The position numbers were made by a program, and so were the translations under genes. A stretch of 64,000 nt of DNA, from NCBI RefSeq assembly GCF_947172395.1, contig NC_069102.1, forward strand, positions 12,300,250-12,364,249, read 5' to 3'. The notes under the pieces were generated by a model. It worked only from the letters and a program-made list of their open reading frames with translations, was not told the origin of the DNA and did no database searches. Shown here piece after piece: positions 34,080-47,042 of the stretch. This DNA is from Bicyclus anynana (taxonomy: Eukaryota > Arthropoda > Insecta > Lepidoptera > Nymphalidae). Every line of letters begins with the position of its first letter. Position 1 is the stretch's first letter.

Positions 34080-34290
34080 ATGGCTACACGGACTCTGCTG
34101 TTACTGGGTATGTTTACATTCATTTAGTTAATTAATTCGTTTATCTGATTATCTTTTCATTTAATTTTGGTGTTACCACGCCATAAAATCAATAAATCAA
34201 AATGTATGTCCTACAATATTTCATATTACTTTTATAGATCGGTAAATAAGACACAATATAATATTATGAATCTCGATTTATTTCCTACAA

Positions 34291-34327
<37 letters not shown>

Positions 34328-37300
34328 AAGTCGTGTTAGTTACCCCACTTATAACTCAAGAACGGCTGAACCGATTTAGCTGAAAATTGGCAGGGAGGTT
34401 GTTTAGAGCCAGGAGAAGGACATAGGATACTTTTTACTTTTTTTTTAATTTTTTTTTTTACTGGTAGGGGTAGGGTAGGGGTAGTTGAAAGTTTACATCG
34501 AGTTTCACGCAGGCGAAGTCGCGGGCGTCCGCTAGTATTTTATATTTAATAGATCTACGTAATGATAGGCGTGGATAAGTATAACCTCTGCCTCCGATTC
34601 CGGAGGGTGTGGGTTCTAATCTCTGCGTGTGTGAAGTCTGCCAATCCGCATTGGCCCTGCGTGGTGTACTATTGGCCTAACCCCTCTCATTCTGAGAGGA
34701 GTCTCGAGCTCAGCAGTAAGCCGAATATGGGTTGATAACGACGACATAATGATTAACGAGATTAAAAAATAAATATGTGACTTGAATTCATCTTGAATTA
34801 TACTTTGACATTTTTTTTTAATATTAAGTACCTACTTTAGACATCTAGCACAGAATACTTAATTTAACAAATTTTTTTTTTGCAACGATCATCATTATAT
34901 GCCTCTATTGAGCACGAGCCTCCTCTCAGAATGGGAGCGGTTAGGCCTTAGTCCACCACGCTGGCAGACAATGCACAAATTTGGAAAAAAAATCAAGAAT
35001 TTTTTTTTAAGTGTCAATGGTGGGTGTAGTGCATCCCCATTACTTCCCATACACGAGAACTGACACCGGCGACTCGGTTGACATCGCCTCTATGAAACTT
35101 CTCAAGGTAAGACCACAGATTAAAGAATAATAGGCAAATAGAGCGCACGGAGCACCGCAGAACTGCAGCCATACCAAATACAATTAAAAACTAATACATT
35201 CTCGAGTCAGTGCGACACAAGGCGTAGCATCAGTAATTTTAATATTATTCAAGACTAGCGGACGCCCGCGACTTCGTCTGCGTGAAGGTAGATGTAAACT
35301 TTTAACTACCCCTACCCTGCCCTACCCTACTCCTTCCCTACCCTAGCCTACCCTTCCCCTACCCTACCCATTAAGTCTGCACACGCGACGGAAGCTTAAA
35401 AAATGAAGTAACTTCTCCCGTTTTCCCAACGTTTCCCTTGACTGCTCTGCTCCTATTGATCGTAGCGTGATGAAAAGTATACTATAACCTGCCCAGAAGT
35501 ATGAAAAATAATTGTACCAAGTTTCGTTAAAATCCGTCGAGTAGTTTTTGTTTCTATAAAGAACATACAGACAGACAGACAAAAATTTTACTGATTGTAT
35601 TTTTGGCATTAGTATCGACCACTAATCACCCCCTGATAGTTATTTTGGAAATATATTTCATGTACAGAATTGACCTCTCTACAGATTTATTATAAGTATA
35701 GATATATGGAGTCTTATGTCTTTAAATATTTTAACATCTGTTTACAAAAATTAAAAAAATAATATGGAGTACTTTTTTATAAGTAATTATTGATTATTAG
35801 TCTATTCTGATATCGATTTAATAGGCTAGTTGACACTTTTTTTTAATTGTCTTAAATAGTTCATTATCGTTCTACTAGATTGTTGTTGAACATGACGTTT
35901 TTTTATGGGTTTCACCGGCCAGAATGCGCTGCTTGTAAAGACTCATTCTGTATTATTCTTTAATCTGTGGGTAGGACTTAGAACTTTCCGAAATAATCTA
36001 TTTTAGGAAGACCTTGGTGTAAATTAAAGAACGGCTAACAGAAACACGTTTTTAATTTGTTTAGACTTATAGCTTCGTCACGTATCTATTTAAATTTTGA
36101 ATGACGTGATGCATTTGTTATGGTTTTGTTACATTAGGTCACAGAGTAAAGATCTTTACAAGCAGCGTGGTGAAGCCGGTGTAACAAACGTCACGCGTCC
36201 CCTTGACCGCATACACAAACTTTTTTCATAATTTGTATTTTATTTAAAAACTAGCGGACGCCCGCGACTTCGTCCGCGTGAAATTCATTGTAAACTTTCA
36301 ACTACCTACTACTTACCCTACGCTACCCCTACCCTACCCATTAAAGCTGCACTTCTTTATTTATCCGCCTCTTTATTCCTCCCGCCGCGAGTCGCGTATT
36401 TCATGAATTACTTTGGTGTTTCTTTACCGATTTATATGATTCTTTCTTTATTGAATAGGTAATAAAAAATAGTGTTAAAAACATAAGAGTAGACAAATAT
36501 AATTAGAACTGCTTAGCTAGGAGTTACACATGTTATTGTGGGTCAACCATAAAAGATAGACATATATATGCTCTTGCGTTTTTTTTAATAATTTTAAGGA
36601 GAACATTTCCCTCATACATGATTTCTATGTAACCTTAACCATTAAGGCTGTACCTGCGACGGAAGCTTAAAAAATTGAGTAACTTCTCCCGTTTTCCCAA
36701 CATACAGACAGACATACAGACAGACAGACAGACAGACAAAAATTTTACTGATTGAATTTTTGGAATCAGCATCGATCACTAATCACCCCCTGATAGTTAT
36801 TTTGGAAATATATTTCATGTACAAAATTGACCTCTCTACAGATTTATTATAAGTATAGAAGATAACACTAACAACAATTACGTAAATTGTTGTTAGTGTT
36901 AATAAATAAACTCCAATTATTTCTTTACTTTTTGTAAACAGTTTTTAAAATATTTAAAAACATAAGACGCCATTTTCTTGAATAATATTGAAAATTACTG
37001 ATGCCGACGCTCCGTGGCGTACTGACTCGAGAATGTATTCGTTACAACACCATTGGATGGAGCGTACGGAACAGTACGCTCTTATTAAGAAGTGATAATG
37101 TTTAGTTCCAAAAGGATCACAATTATAATTAAATAATACACTATTATGATTAATTAATAGTTATACAACTTTAAAACCACAATGACCTACAAATTGCGTG
37201 GTACATTATCTCGTTCCGACTCTCAGAAATTTTCATTTCCTGGTAACCAGAATCAAGAATTTTCTTAAATAAAAAAGTTGATCGTCTCATCGAGATGAAG

Positions 37301-40300
37301 CTACTCACAAAAAATTAGTTAATTACTAATCAGGTGTACAAAATGTTCTACGGAGCCCTGACTATATTACTACTAGCGAATCTGGTCAAGCCTCGCTTGA
37401 GTTCGACTTAAGTACAATTTCTTCATACCCATTAGGGGTATGAAAAAATTGTACCCTACCCCTATCCTTACTCACCTACTATGGTTTACTAATGAAAGTA
37501 AAAGAATACTCATAAAAAAATAAAAATCCTACCCAGGAGTCCCCATGACTCAAAGCCCCGTAAGGGAGAAGACACACGGTGCGGTAGAGATGCGGCGCCG
37601 GAGGCCAGCATATAAAATATATCAACCACACCACACGCTGCGTTCCGTTTGTGTCTCATGTGCGTCATGTTTGTTACTCTATAACGCCGCTAACTTAAGC
37701 GATTAAGCTGAAATTTGGAATGAAATAGTAGATTGTTATACAAGGGGCTAAAAAGACCCATTATATACGAGGTATTTTTAGGGTCCGAGACGAAGGCGAG
37801 GGCCGCCTAAATAGAAACTGAGTTTATAATGGGATTAGCCCCACTGTTGTTCTCTCCAACACCACCTAGGTACCTAGCCTAACCTACCTAGGTAGGTATT
37901 TAAGCAAATCCGTCTCGACTTTGATGGTAACAGATTGAAAATTTCATCCATCTCCAAATTAGGATCACCATTCTCACTAGATGAAGACAACAATAACAAT
38001 TAATGTTGAAAAATATGTAAGTTACGGTCACAAATTTACAATGAATTTCTTGAAAAAATTCAAGTGTGAATGTTTTCAATTCTTGAAAACACGCCAATTG
38101 TTTTTTAAATTATCGCTTTTTAATTTTATTTTTCTTTCACATGAGAGAAAGGCAAAGGTATTATACCGTACAGGATGTCCCATGTCTTCAAATCTCTCTA
38201 TTCGCAACTCAATAAAAAATAAATGAAAAAATGAACACATTCCACAGACAAGAAGGCTGTATTTCATTCTAATTTAAAGTTTTTTATTTATTTTTCAAAA
38301 CAATCAGGGCCTTACCTATAATGATTCTATTTTCGAATAAAACCTCCTCCGTTTTATAGTAGGCTAGTACATGACTAGTACTCGTAACAGACAAGAATTA
38401 AAAAAACAAAATTACTTTAGCCCCTAGAGGCTGAAATGCTTGTTTAGCCCCGCTGTGGAGTGGTAATATGACAATGTTTTTGAGCAAGAGTAGTGAAAAT
38501 AGATTTTACTCTGGATTGACACATAGGCTACTTTTTATCCCGAAAAAATCCATGGTTTCCCGAGATTTGCGAAAACTGACGATTTTGATAATATGAATGT
38601 TTGTTACTCTTTCACGCCTCGACTACTGAACCGAATTAGCTGAAATTTGGTATTAATATATATTATAACTTGGACTAACACACACACTTTTTATCCCGTA
38701 AAAATCCATGGTCCCCGAGGGATTTGTGAAAAACTAAATTCCACGCGGAAGAAGTCGCTGGCGTCCGCTAGGCTGCTATAAAAGATTAAATGAAAACCGT
38801 AACTGCATAAACAGGAAACCTACAACGCCGCAGAAGAGAAGAACGTGGTGGCATCTCCTCTGGGGGTGTTGATCCTGCTATCGCTCTATGGCTCAGGAAC
38901 TGAAGGAGAGAACAGAGAAGAGCTCGTGAGATATCTTAGAATACGCGATTTTAGAGAGGTGAGGTATTTGGAGTTGAGTGTACCTACTTCTTTGATAACA
39001 AAACTGCGCCTGCGTGGTGTGATGATAGTTGATACCCAGCCCTCATTCGCACGAGAGTTTTTTTAATAGACGTTAAAAAAAGCTTTCAAATACAACAAAT
39101 GCATTGCCAATTATATGTTCACACGATACCGTTTGTAAAACATGATGCTATTTTTCGAGCAGTGTTGCATTTTCAATTTCAGGGAAATAGGCCTTCATTT
39201 AACTTCATACTCATACTTATTATACTTACATATTTAAAAGGTTTTTTTAACGTTCGTTAAAAGTTCGTTCGTTCGTTACAAGTCAATAATTAAAAAAAAA
39301 CCCGACTGCCTAACCTGCTTGCCTACCTAGTCATCCGCCTCGCGTATTTTTTATAACGATTAATAATTAATAACGTTTTTCTAATTGTAGGTTTTTTGGA
39401 TATGGCCATGACATACCATTTTGAAATCATTTTGATGACCTCTTGAATTTGATACCCATAACGCATTAATCGAAGAACAACTTTTTTTTTCACCTCGAGT
39501 TTATACCGTCTCACAGTCGTCGCGTTGGGTTTTTTTAACTTCACCTATCTAAGAACTCTTGGGTTATAAAGACAAATCTAACGATATCTTAATAACGTAA
39601 ATCCGTTCAGCGGTTTGGAAGATATGAGGTAATAAAGAATATTACATACATATATACAAGATACACTCGAAAAACATAACCTATCTTGCAGTCGGGTAAT
39701 TAAAGACCGGATGACATTTTTAATTTTTTACCCAAAACATGCGAAAACATTAATAGAAAAACATAGAAGGGGATGAAAAAACATGCGAAAACATTAATAG
39801 AAAAACATAGAAGGGGATGAAATAACATCGAGTTTCACGCAGAGTCCGCTAGCCCCAAATAAATAACAGATGAGGGTATATATTTCTTCACCCAGCTCGA
39901 GCTCAGATACGCCCGTCTCAGCTATCGGTTCGGCTCTATGGACCACAGCTTCCTCACTCTCTGCAACAAAGTGCTGGTCTCCGACAAATACAAATTGGAG
40001 CAGCATTTCCTCAACACAGCGCGATCCTACCTCAGCGAAGTGGACAATATCAACTTTGAGGATCCACAAACAGCAGCTGATTCTATCAATGAATGGGTAA
40101 GCTATTTTTTATTCTATGACAAGTTAGAGATTGACTACAACCAACGCCGGACCGAAGTTTTAGAATGGAGCGAGATCCAATTATGGCGCCTCTCCTGTTT
40201 GCTCCTAACATTATACATCGGAATGTCATACATTTTTGAAATTACCCTCATTTTAAAGCTACATTATTCAATAGTAATAGTATAAAATTTCATTCATTCA

Positions 40301-43300
40301 TTTGGATTCGTTACGTTCCCCATGCGATCCCGTCGAACAAGTCGTGACTACTCGTATTTTTTAATATGAAAAAAAATTAAAATGAAAAAAAAATTATGAA
40401 AAAAGTTTGTTTTTTTTTCTTTATTCTTTCCCGTATGGAAAAGGCAAAGGTATATACCGTACAGCCATGTCTTAAGTATAAAAGTTTGTGTTATGCGGAT
40501 GTCAAGGAGACGCGTGACTTTTGCTTTTTTTTATGGGTTGCACCGGCTTCAGCAAGCAGTTTCTAAAGAATCTCTCTGGTTACTCTGTGTTTAATTTATG
40601 TTTGTTTTTCATTGACTAAAGTCGGCAAGGAAAACAGATGGAAAAATCTCCAAGCCTGTCTCCGCGAGCGACATCGACGCCAGAGCGGCAGTCGCTCTGC
40701 TCAACGTCATCTACTTCCAGGTAACATTGAGATTAAGAGTCCGACCGAAACTAGTTTTCTCACCGAAACCGAAACCGATTTTTTTTTAATTTATTTTGTT
40801 GATAAGACTTAACAATTATTTATCATATCTATAGTCTCGCTAAACTGTACAGGCAGTTTATTAGCGAGTTGACGCTCATTATCCTAATTATATTTAAAAG
40901 TAATTGCTAAATCTAATTTTAATAACATAGGTACTTAAAACTAAGGTAACAAAAGAATTTAATATCATAAAATGAAAAAATAAAAAATTTACAAAAGGTG
41001 CAATTAAGACGATTGACGAAAGAAATTTAAATTAATAAAGAAAGACAATTTCTATATCATCATCTCCTTACCCTTATTCCATTTAATTGGGGTCGGAAAA
41101 ATATGTCAATCTTTTCCATTCGTCTCTATTACTCGTCAACTCATCATCTCCTTTTACACACATGTCCTCTTTCACACAATCCAACCATCTCTTCTTTGGC
41201 CATTTATGTATATATATAGCAAGTAAATCCGTCAGTCAGTGATGGGGTCCCCAAGAAAAACTTTACTTTTATTTGTATTTATCGACATACTCCAGTTGTT
41301 GACACCTACATAGGCTATGGTTGTTATGCAACTCAGACTAAATACATAAGGACTAGTATCGCACCCAAATTCACGAACAAAATTTTCTGCCATTTTTTAA
41401 GGAAAACTAGCTTAGATTTCATACATATTTTATACTAAACTAGCTGTTTTTGTTCGTTTTTTACACCATATAACTACACAAAAAGGTATTTTTACGGAGG
41501 TTTTTAACCGACGGACACGATTGTAAACTATGAAACATCGATTCTTTAGAAACAGTGTTTATAATCGCATAAGATCGTTGATGATGTACGTTGACAGAAA
41601 AATAATGTCTTGCGAGGCAGGTCTTTATCTAATTAGTCTGAGTTATGCAAGCTATCGTATGTGTGACTGATGATTCCTATGTCTGCGTAATTATTTACAG
41701 CTTTAACTCTTGTTGTGAAAGTTCGGCCGTGGCTTCAGTTTCGGCCTAATGACGGATAATGACATATTTTTTTAGTTTTTAAAACGTTAGCGTTTGTAGA
41801 AAGAGAATTTATGTCTAACTTAGCTAAAGGCCCTGTAGAAGATAATATGTGATGTATTCCCAGGGTCATTGGCACGTGCCGTTTAATGCCAGCAACACCA
41901 AGGAGCAGGAGTTCCACGTGGACAGATCCACCAGCGAGCTGAAGCCCATGATGCACCTGGAGCAGCCTCTGATCTACCGCGACAGTCCCGAGTTGGGCGC
42001 CAGGGTATGTTAGCTACCAAGATTTTTTTTTAATTTGGCCAATATCCTGATTCCCCTCCTACTAGTCGGAAAAGAGTCAGGTATCGGTAGCCTGGGCGTG
42101 ATAATAGTCCAGTGAGCTATTGAGGCAATGATAATATTTTTCCTCCCTTCCTGTTTATATCTTTTTAATATTAGTGTGATATATATGTCGCCGTGGAAGC
42201 TTGGCTCACTGAAAAATCTATAACCTCAAACCTAATAATTATCATGTTTACTCTTTAGCTATTTCGAATCGACTTATTATCTTGTAATCTAATCATTTCT
42301 AACGAAACTAAATTAACAATCAATCGCGTTAGTGATTTTGTTCGATAATGTTTCGTAATGAAGTAATTATTGATCTTAAATTGTTTACTGTGGGCATGGA
42401 GAGCATGTCGGGCAGGGTTGGTGAGTGTTTACTAGTTAAAAGGCGCCTTTAAACCACACCCTTGGTCACAAGTCCTGGGACTTGCTCGATGTGCTTCCTC
42501 TACCACAACTACCAGGTTAAAATAGTAAAATTAAGGGTAGTCTATTGTGTAAGCGATTAGTGAGGTTAAGCATAGCATACCTATTGTAACTGGCAGAGCC
42601 GATGACCAAGGTCGGGTCAGCGGTTCTGTCCACATTTTTTTAAGGACTCTACGATTTTTATGACATATACTGAAGATCGAAGAAGAGGTTTGTGATCTTG
42701 ATCGTCAAACGATATATCGTTTGTTATGAATAGGGTCCCAAAGTACCTACCTACGTACCAAGAAGATCAATTTTAAAAAACCTTTCGCCAATCGATATCA
42801 GAGTAGTATAGACATAGGCTTTTCATGGGTTGGAATGGATGATATTTAATCATCGATCTATTAAAAAGTAAGAGGTCAATGTATTTAATGGATAAAATGG
42901 AATGGGAATTAAAATAAAATACGGGATCTGCTTACTGTAATAAAACAAAGTAAGTAGCCAATGGGGACATCTTTCCGAAACCGATCTCTCTCTGACATTC
43001 CGATTAATATTATCAGTACTCAAAGGATAGCCATTTTCTCCCCAAACTAGCTGACGCCGCGCGGTTTCAACCGCGTGGTTCCCGTTCCCGTATGAATACG
43101 GTGATAAAATATAGCCTATAGCCTTCCTCGATAAATGAGCTATCGAACACTGAAATAATTTTTCAAATCAGACCTTGTAGTTCCTGAGATTAGCGCGTTA
43201 AAGCAAACTCTTCAGCTTTATAATATAATACCCAAATGACTATAACGTGCATCGGCTGTAATGTGAATATGTTTTTACTTACAGTTGGTAGAACTACCCT

Positions 43301-45576
43301 ACAAAGAGTCCCAGTTCCGCATGATCATAATTCTGCCCAAGGAGATCGACGGTCTGCAGAGCGTACTGGACAAGGTGGCTCAGAAGGGACTCCTAGAGGA
43401 CGTGTTCAAGATGAACTTCGCAAATACAGAAGTGATCCTCGATTTGCCGAAATTTGAGATCAGATCCAAACTGAACCTTAACGAACTTCTGCCAAAGGTG
43501 AGGAATAAGTTCTTCTGACATTCACTCAACAATACACACACGTGCAAAATTTAAAATCTGTTATTTCGCCATGTATACTAGCTATGGAAGAGCGGATTCT
43601 TCTAGTAGGTACAGAGATATTTTCTACTATTTTAGAATTTAAACTATTGTAAGTGTTATTCATATTAATCGATTATGAAAACACGGCTAAAACTCACGTG
43701 ATATTAGGTCATATAGGCAGTTTGGATCGTGCCGCGATACAAGAACCAGCTCATGACTAAGGGCCTCGTATGGGTTCGAAACTAGTCGAGCATACTCCGA
43801 CCTAATATCACGTGAGTTTTAGCCGTGTTTTCATAATCAATTAATTAATATTTTCTACTATTTACTCCTAAAAGAAGGTTTTAAACTCGCATGTATTTTA
43901 TGTCATTTCAGAAACTGAAATATATGTTTTTTTTATTAGGCATACGTATCAAGTAGTGATTTAAAAGAGCGTATTAGTTTCTGGTCTTCTGTTTTTGTAC
44001 CACCAGATTGGATAAGGCAGTATTAAGTCCTAAATTGTACCTAGACAGTCAGATCTCTCGATCATACCTAATGTGCATAAATATTATCTAACTGGGCACT
44101 GGGTATTAAAGGCCCTAAAAGTTACAGCAGTTTACAGTTATTATCATTGTTGGAAGTCCATACAAGAGGCCTATATCCAGCAGTAGACGTGCATCGGCTG
44201 TTGATGATGACGTGTCTGCCTACCCTAGTTGAAACCCTTGTGCAAGCCACCACCAAAACCAGTCGCAATAATGTGTTACTATTATAAAAATGTACAGGTG
44301 GGAGTGTCGCGCATATTCAATGAACCAGCACCAGGCCTTGTCAGCGATACGAAGCTGATTGTATCGCGCGCCTTGCAACAGGCTTTCATTACGGTGGACG
44401 AGGAAGGCGCCAGCGCTGGCGCTTTTACTGGTAAGTCAGAGCCGGATTTGAAAATTTGCCGCCAGTAGGCTATTGATTTTTGCAGCCCCTACTGAACTCT
44501 GAAATTCGATAGGTATCCTAGTCAATAAAGTTGAAATTTTTTTTTTAAATTTTAGTAGTACAGGACTAAAATAAAATCAAAAATCATTTATTTCAAGTAG
44601 GCTCAGTTTACAAGCGTCAGCGTCGTGACACGTCAGTTGACTATTTGTAAAGATTCTACCACCGGTACGGAAGGTTCTGCTGAGAAGATACCGGCAAGAA
44701 ACTCAACAGTTGCTCTTTTTAAAAAATCATACATTATTATAATTTACAATTGATGATAACATTACAATTTCTTATAGTTATACTTTTTGTGTGAAGGTGG
44801 AAGCTGATCCAATGGCCTCTAAGCGCTTTTATCTTTAAGGAACTCATCAATGTTGTAGTAACCTCGACTAAGTAAATGTTTTTTAACACATTGCTTAAAG
44901 CTTGGCAGGTCCATCAAATATTAAAAATAATATCGATACATTTTCTTTATTTCTGTAAAAGAAAAAGCTTTTTCGGTCAAATTTGCCGCCCTAGGCTACA
45001 GCCTACTTAGCCTACTGGTAAATCAACCACTGTGGTAAGTAACCAGTGGCGGACTTACAAAATTGCCGCCAGTAAAATTTTCAAACCAGCTGTTAAATTT
45101 TTGCCGCCCCTACTGACGTCTCTACCTATAGGTGTTACTTCCCAATCTTAAAAATTACATTTATTACGAATATTCTATCAATTTAGATACTTTAGTATTC
45201 GTGGATTTTTACTGTGACCACGAGTTGCGAGCTATTTTTCCGCTCGCTGAACGTTTACGATCTTTAAGCGTAACATATATAAAACATGCGAAATATTAAC
45301 AGAAGGGGGTGAAATAGGGGTTGAAAGTTTACATCGAGTTTCACGAAGTCACGCTATTCAATCCTACTCGTATGATAGAACAGTGAAAGAGCAAACATAA
45401 TTTTGAATAGCTTTGAGTTACTTGACATATATCTTTTTTTTTTAGGTGTTGTAGGTGTTCCTGTGTCCGCAGACTCCCGTCCGCCGCCGCCGATCCACTT
45501 CAAGGCGGACCATCCCTTCCTGTTCGCCATCCTGCATGACGACGTGGTGCTGTTCGCGGGCACTTACTCGCACTAG
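34080..45576 (+). CDS. Serpin C: secreted serine protease inhibitor
   Basis: Exons: 34080-34107, 35012-35106, 38815-38958, 39896-40096, 40622-40720, 41864-42004, 43285-43497, 44298-44430, 45446-45576. All joins in frame, 394 aa. Signal peptide MATRTLLLLVSMVG, then a shorter N-terminus than A (exon 2 is 95 nt against 116). Serpin motifs: NVVASPLGVLILLSLYGSG, NKVLVSDKYKLE, VDNINFEDPQTAADSINEW, ALLNVIYFQGHWHVPF, FRMIIILPKEIDGLQ, DLPKFEIRSKLNLNELLPK, hinge VDEEGASAGAFT, signature FKADHPFLFAI. The RCL is GVVGVPVSADSRPPPP; Val-Ser is the likely P1-P1'. Exon 8 is the most changed (NEPAPGLVSDTKLIVSRALQ). Sequon NAS in exon 6. Poly(A) signal AATAAA at 45853-45858. Only one last exon was found. Confidence 0.92.
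34293..34545 (-). mobile_element. TA microsatellite and ACTAGCGGACG-type element in serpin C intron 1
   Basis: A (TA)n run at 34293-34321, then an element running to GGCGAAGTCGCGGGCGTCCG and CTAGT at about 34533, with a small GGTAGGGGTAGGG array. Confidence 0.6.
34595..34735 (+). mobile_element. SINE B fragment B6
   Basis: TCCGATTCCGGAGGGTGTGG, then CTGCGTGTGTGAAGTCTGCC and TCTGAGAGGAGTCTCGAGCT; the middle of the family is deleted. Confidence 0.6.
35255..36860 (+). mobile_element. Two ACTAGCGGACG-type elements in serpin C intron 2
   Basis: Copy 1 is 35255-35706 (starts ACTAGCGGACGCCCGCGACT, ends GATTTATTATAAGTATAGAT). Copy 2 starts at 36249 and ends at 36860 with the same words, with unrelated sequence inside. 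Both have ACAGACAGACAGAC runs. The stretch 35710-36240 shows nothing recognisable. Confidence 0.6.
36864..36900. repeat. Perfect 16-bp inverted repeat with a 5-bp spacer
   Basis: AACACTAACAACAATT at 36864-36879 faces AATTGTTGTTAGTGTT at 36885-36900. It lies directly after the end of the preceding element. Confidence 0.8.
37330..38770. other. Rest of serpin C intron 2
   Basis: No exon found. 38580-38770 is a repeat with GAACCGAATTAGCTGAAATT and GGAAGAAGTCGCTGGCGTCC. The sequence before it has a few repeat-like phrases and no coherent ORF. Confidence 0.45.
40135..40390. mobile_element. Uninterrupted inverted copy of the 23366-23910 element
   Basis: CGCCGGACCGAAGTTTTAGA to ACGACTACTCGTATTTTTTA in serpin C intron 4. 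Comparison with 23366-23910 shows this copy lacks the GAAGTCGGTTAAAA insertion. Confidence 0.55.
41332..41642. mobile_element. hAT-like MITE with 8-bp target-site duplication (copy 1)
   Basis: Inverted ends CTCAGACTA and TAGTCTGAG, flanked on both sides by TTATGCAA. The 8-bp target duplication is the hAT superfamily hallmark. Internal sequence matches the copy at 47043-47313. Lies in serpin C intron 5. Confidence 0.8.
42040..42160. repeat. TTCCCCTCCAACTA-type repeat, copy in serpin C intron 6
   Basis: GATTCCCCTCCTACTAGTCG through CAGTGAGCTATTGAGGC, the same family as 11105-11235. Confidence 0.5.
43046..43230. mobile_element. TATAATATTAG-type repeat in serpin C intron 6
   Basis: From CTAGCTGACGCCGCGCGGTT to CTTCAGCTTTATAATATAAT, a nearly complete member ending 55 bp before exon 7. 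Confidence 0.65.
43629..43850. mobile_element. MITE with 39-bp perfect inverted repeats
   Basis: Arms 43672-43710 and 43799-43837 are exact inverted copies (outer ends ATTATGAAAACACGG and CCGTGTTTTCATAAT). The core includes GAACCAGCTCATGACTAAGG. Parts of the same family lie at 49262-49435 and 57425-57535. Confidence 0.8.
44431..45130. mobile_element. LINE 3' end (minus) nested in another repeat, serpin C intron 8
   Basis: 44560-44950 is a reverse-oriented LINE tail (ATTTATTTCAAGTAGGCTCA, GTTTACAAGCGTCAGCGTCG). On both sides are TTTGCCGCC phrases (44450-44520 and 44980-45130), so the LINE seems to have landed inside or beside a second repeat. Confidence 0.5.
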
Positions 45577-45790
45577 AACGTCGCGTGTGACGTGAAGCGA
45601 CGTGACACGTAACGTCATCTGTGACACGTGAAGCGACGTGACACGTGAAGAGACGTGACACGTGACGTCATTTGTGTCACGTGAAGCGACGTGTCACTAA
45701 CGTGATCTGTGTCACGTGAAGTCACCTGTGTCACGTGAAGCGACGTGTAACGTGATGTGACCGTGTCACGTGACGTCACCTATGTCACCC
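45577..45790 (+). repeat. Expanded palindromic hairpin array in the serpin C 3' UTR
   Basis: About seven tandem or imperfect copies of GTGTCACGTGAAGCGACGTG-type units in 210 bp, against two or so after the other last exons. Includes CACGTG, TGACGTCA-like and ACGTGACACGTG words. Confidence 0.85.
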
Positions 45791-45852
45791 TGTCAATCTC
45801 AACAATGGATCGTAACAAAACAGTGTGCGTCGTGGTAATGGAGCTCCGTTTA

Positions 45853-45858
45853 AATAAA
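45853..45858 (+). terminator. Poly(A) signal of serpin C
   Basis: AATAAA in GTTTAAATAAATAACATG, about 277 nt after the stop and just before a SINE A copy. Confidence 0.6.
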
Positions 45859-45876
45859 TAACATGCCATTTCCAGT

Positions 45877-46103
45877 TTTTTTTTATTCTTTACAAGAAGC
45901 CGTGGACTGTAATCTCACCTGATGGTAAGTGATGATGCAATCTAAGATGGAAGCGGGCTAACTGGTTGGAATGAGGATGAAAATCCACTCCCCTTTCGGT
46001 TTGTACACGACATCTTACCGGAACGCTAAATCGCTAGGCGGTACGGTTTTGCCGGTAGGGTTTTAACTATCCACAGCCGAAGCCTCCCACCAGCCAGACC
46101 AGC
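45877..46103 (-). mobile_element. SINE A copy A7, head truncated
   Basis: T-rich tail at the left, body to CCCACCAGCCAGACC; the tRNA-like head is missing. Confidence 0.75.
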
Positions 46104-46534
46104 TGGTGAATTACTTCGAAAAATGTGAAAATTATGATGAGCAAACAAAGTATCGTCAATTTTCAGAGTTTTCATATTTTACACATTACACGAACACGAA
46201 AAAATAATAGTTGAATTTATGAATTTCTATAAAATATATGACACACTTTTTAAAAAAGCTTTATTGCAAACAAAGACGTAATTTTAAACAATACATAACA
46301 AATTATAACATGACATATAAAATGAGAATATAGTAAATCTGACCAGAAAGATAAAAAAAACACCTAGATTGAGGGTGCCAGAAATACCTACTTTTTTCTA
46401 CTTCCATATCACAAAGCTATTCGTTCCTACAGGTCGATTGGTAATGTTCATTACCACCAACCGTGCTACAATGTTTTTTTTTATTTTTAAAAATTTCTAT
46501 GGCATTGGCTACAAAAAAACATTTTGTATGCCAC

Positions 46535-46870
46535 TTTTTTTTTTTTTTTTTTTATTCTTTACAAGTTAGCCCTTGACTACAATCTCACCTGATGGTAAGT
46601 GATGATGTAGTCTAAAATGGAAGCGGGCTAACTTGTTAGGAGGAGGATGAAAATCCACACCCCTTTCGGTTTCTACACGGCATCGTACCGGAACGCTAAA
46701 TCGCTTGGCGGTACGTCTTTGCCGGTAGGGTGGTAACTAGCCACGGCCGAAGCCTCCCACCAGCCAGACCTGGACAAATTAAGAAAATCTCAATCTGCCC
46801 AGCCGGGGTCGAACCCAGGACCTCCGTTTTGTAAATCCACCGCGCATACCACTGCGCCACGGAGGCCGTC
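46535..46870 (-). mobile_element. SINE A copy A8
   Basis: Full copy with a long T tail (46535-46553), complement box B GGGTCGAACCC (one base deleted) and box A CCACTGCGCCACGGAGG. Confidence 0.85.
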
Positions 46871-47042
46871 AAAACTGCACGTAATTAGACATTGTATCAC
46901 TCACGCTATATATATTGTGCAATGAACCGAAGCCGAATAGAATTCACTCGTCCTTATTACATGACATAATAGTATAGTACCCGGTCTATAAATTGAACTA
47001 TGTATAGTAATTCATTTTTGCGGGTTGTAAACGTATGGCGGG

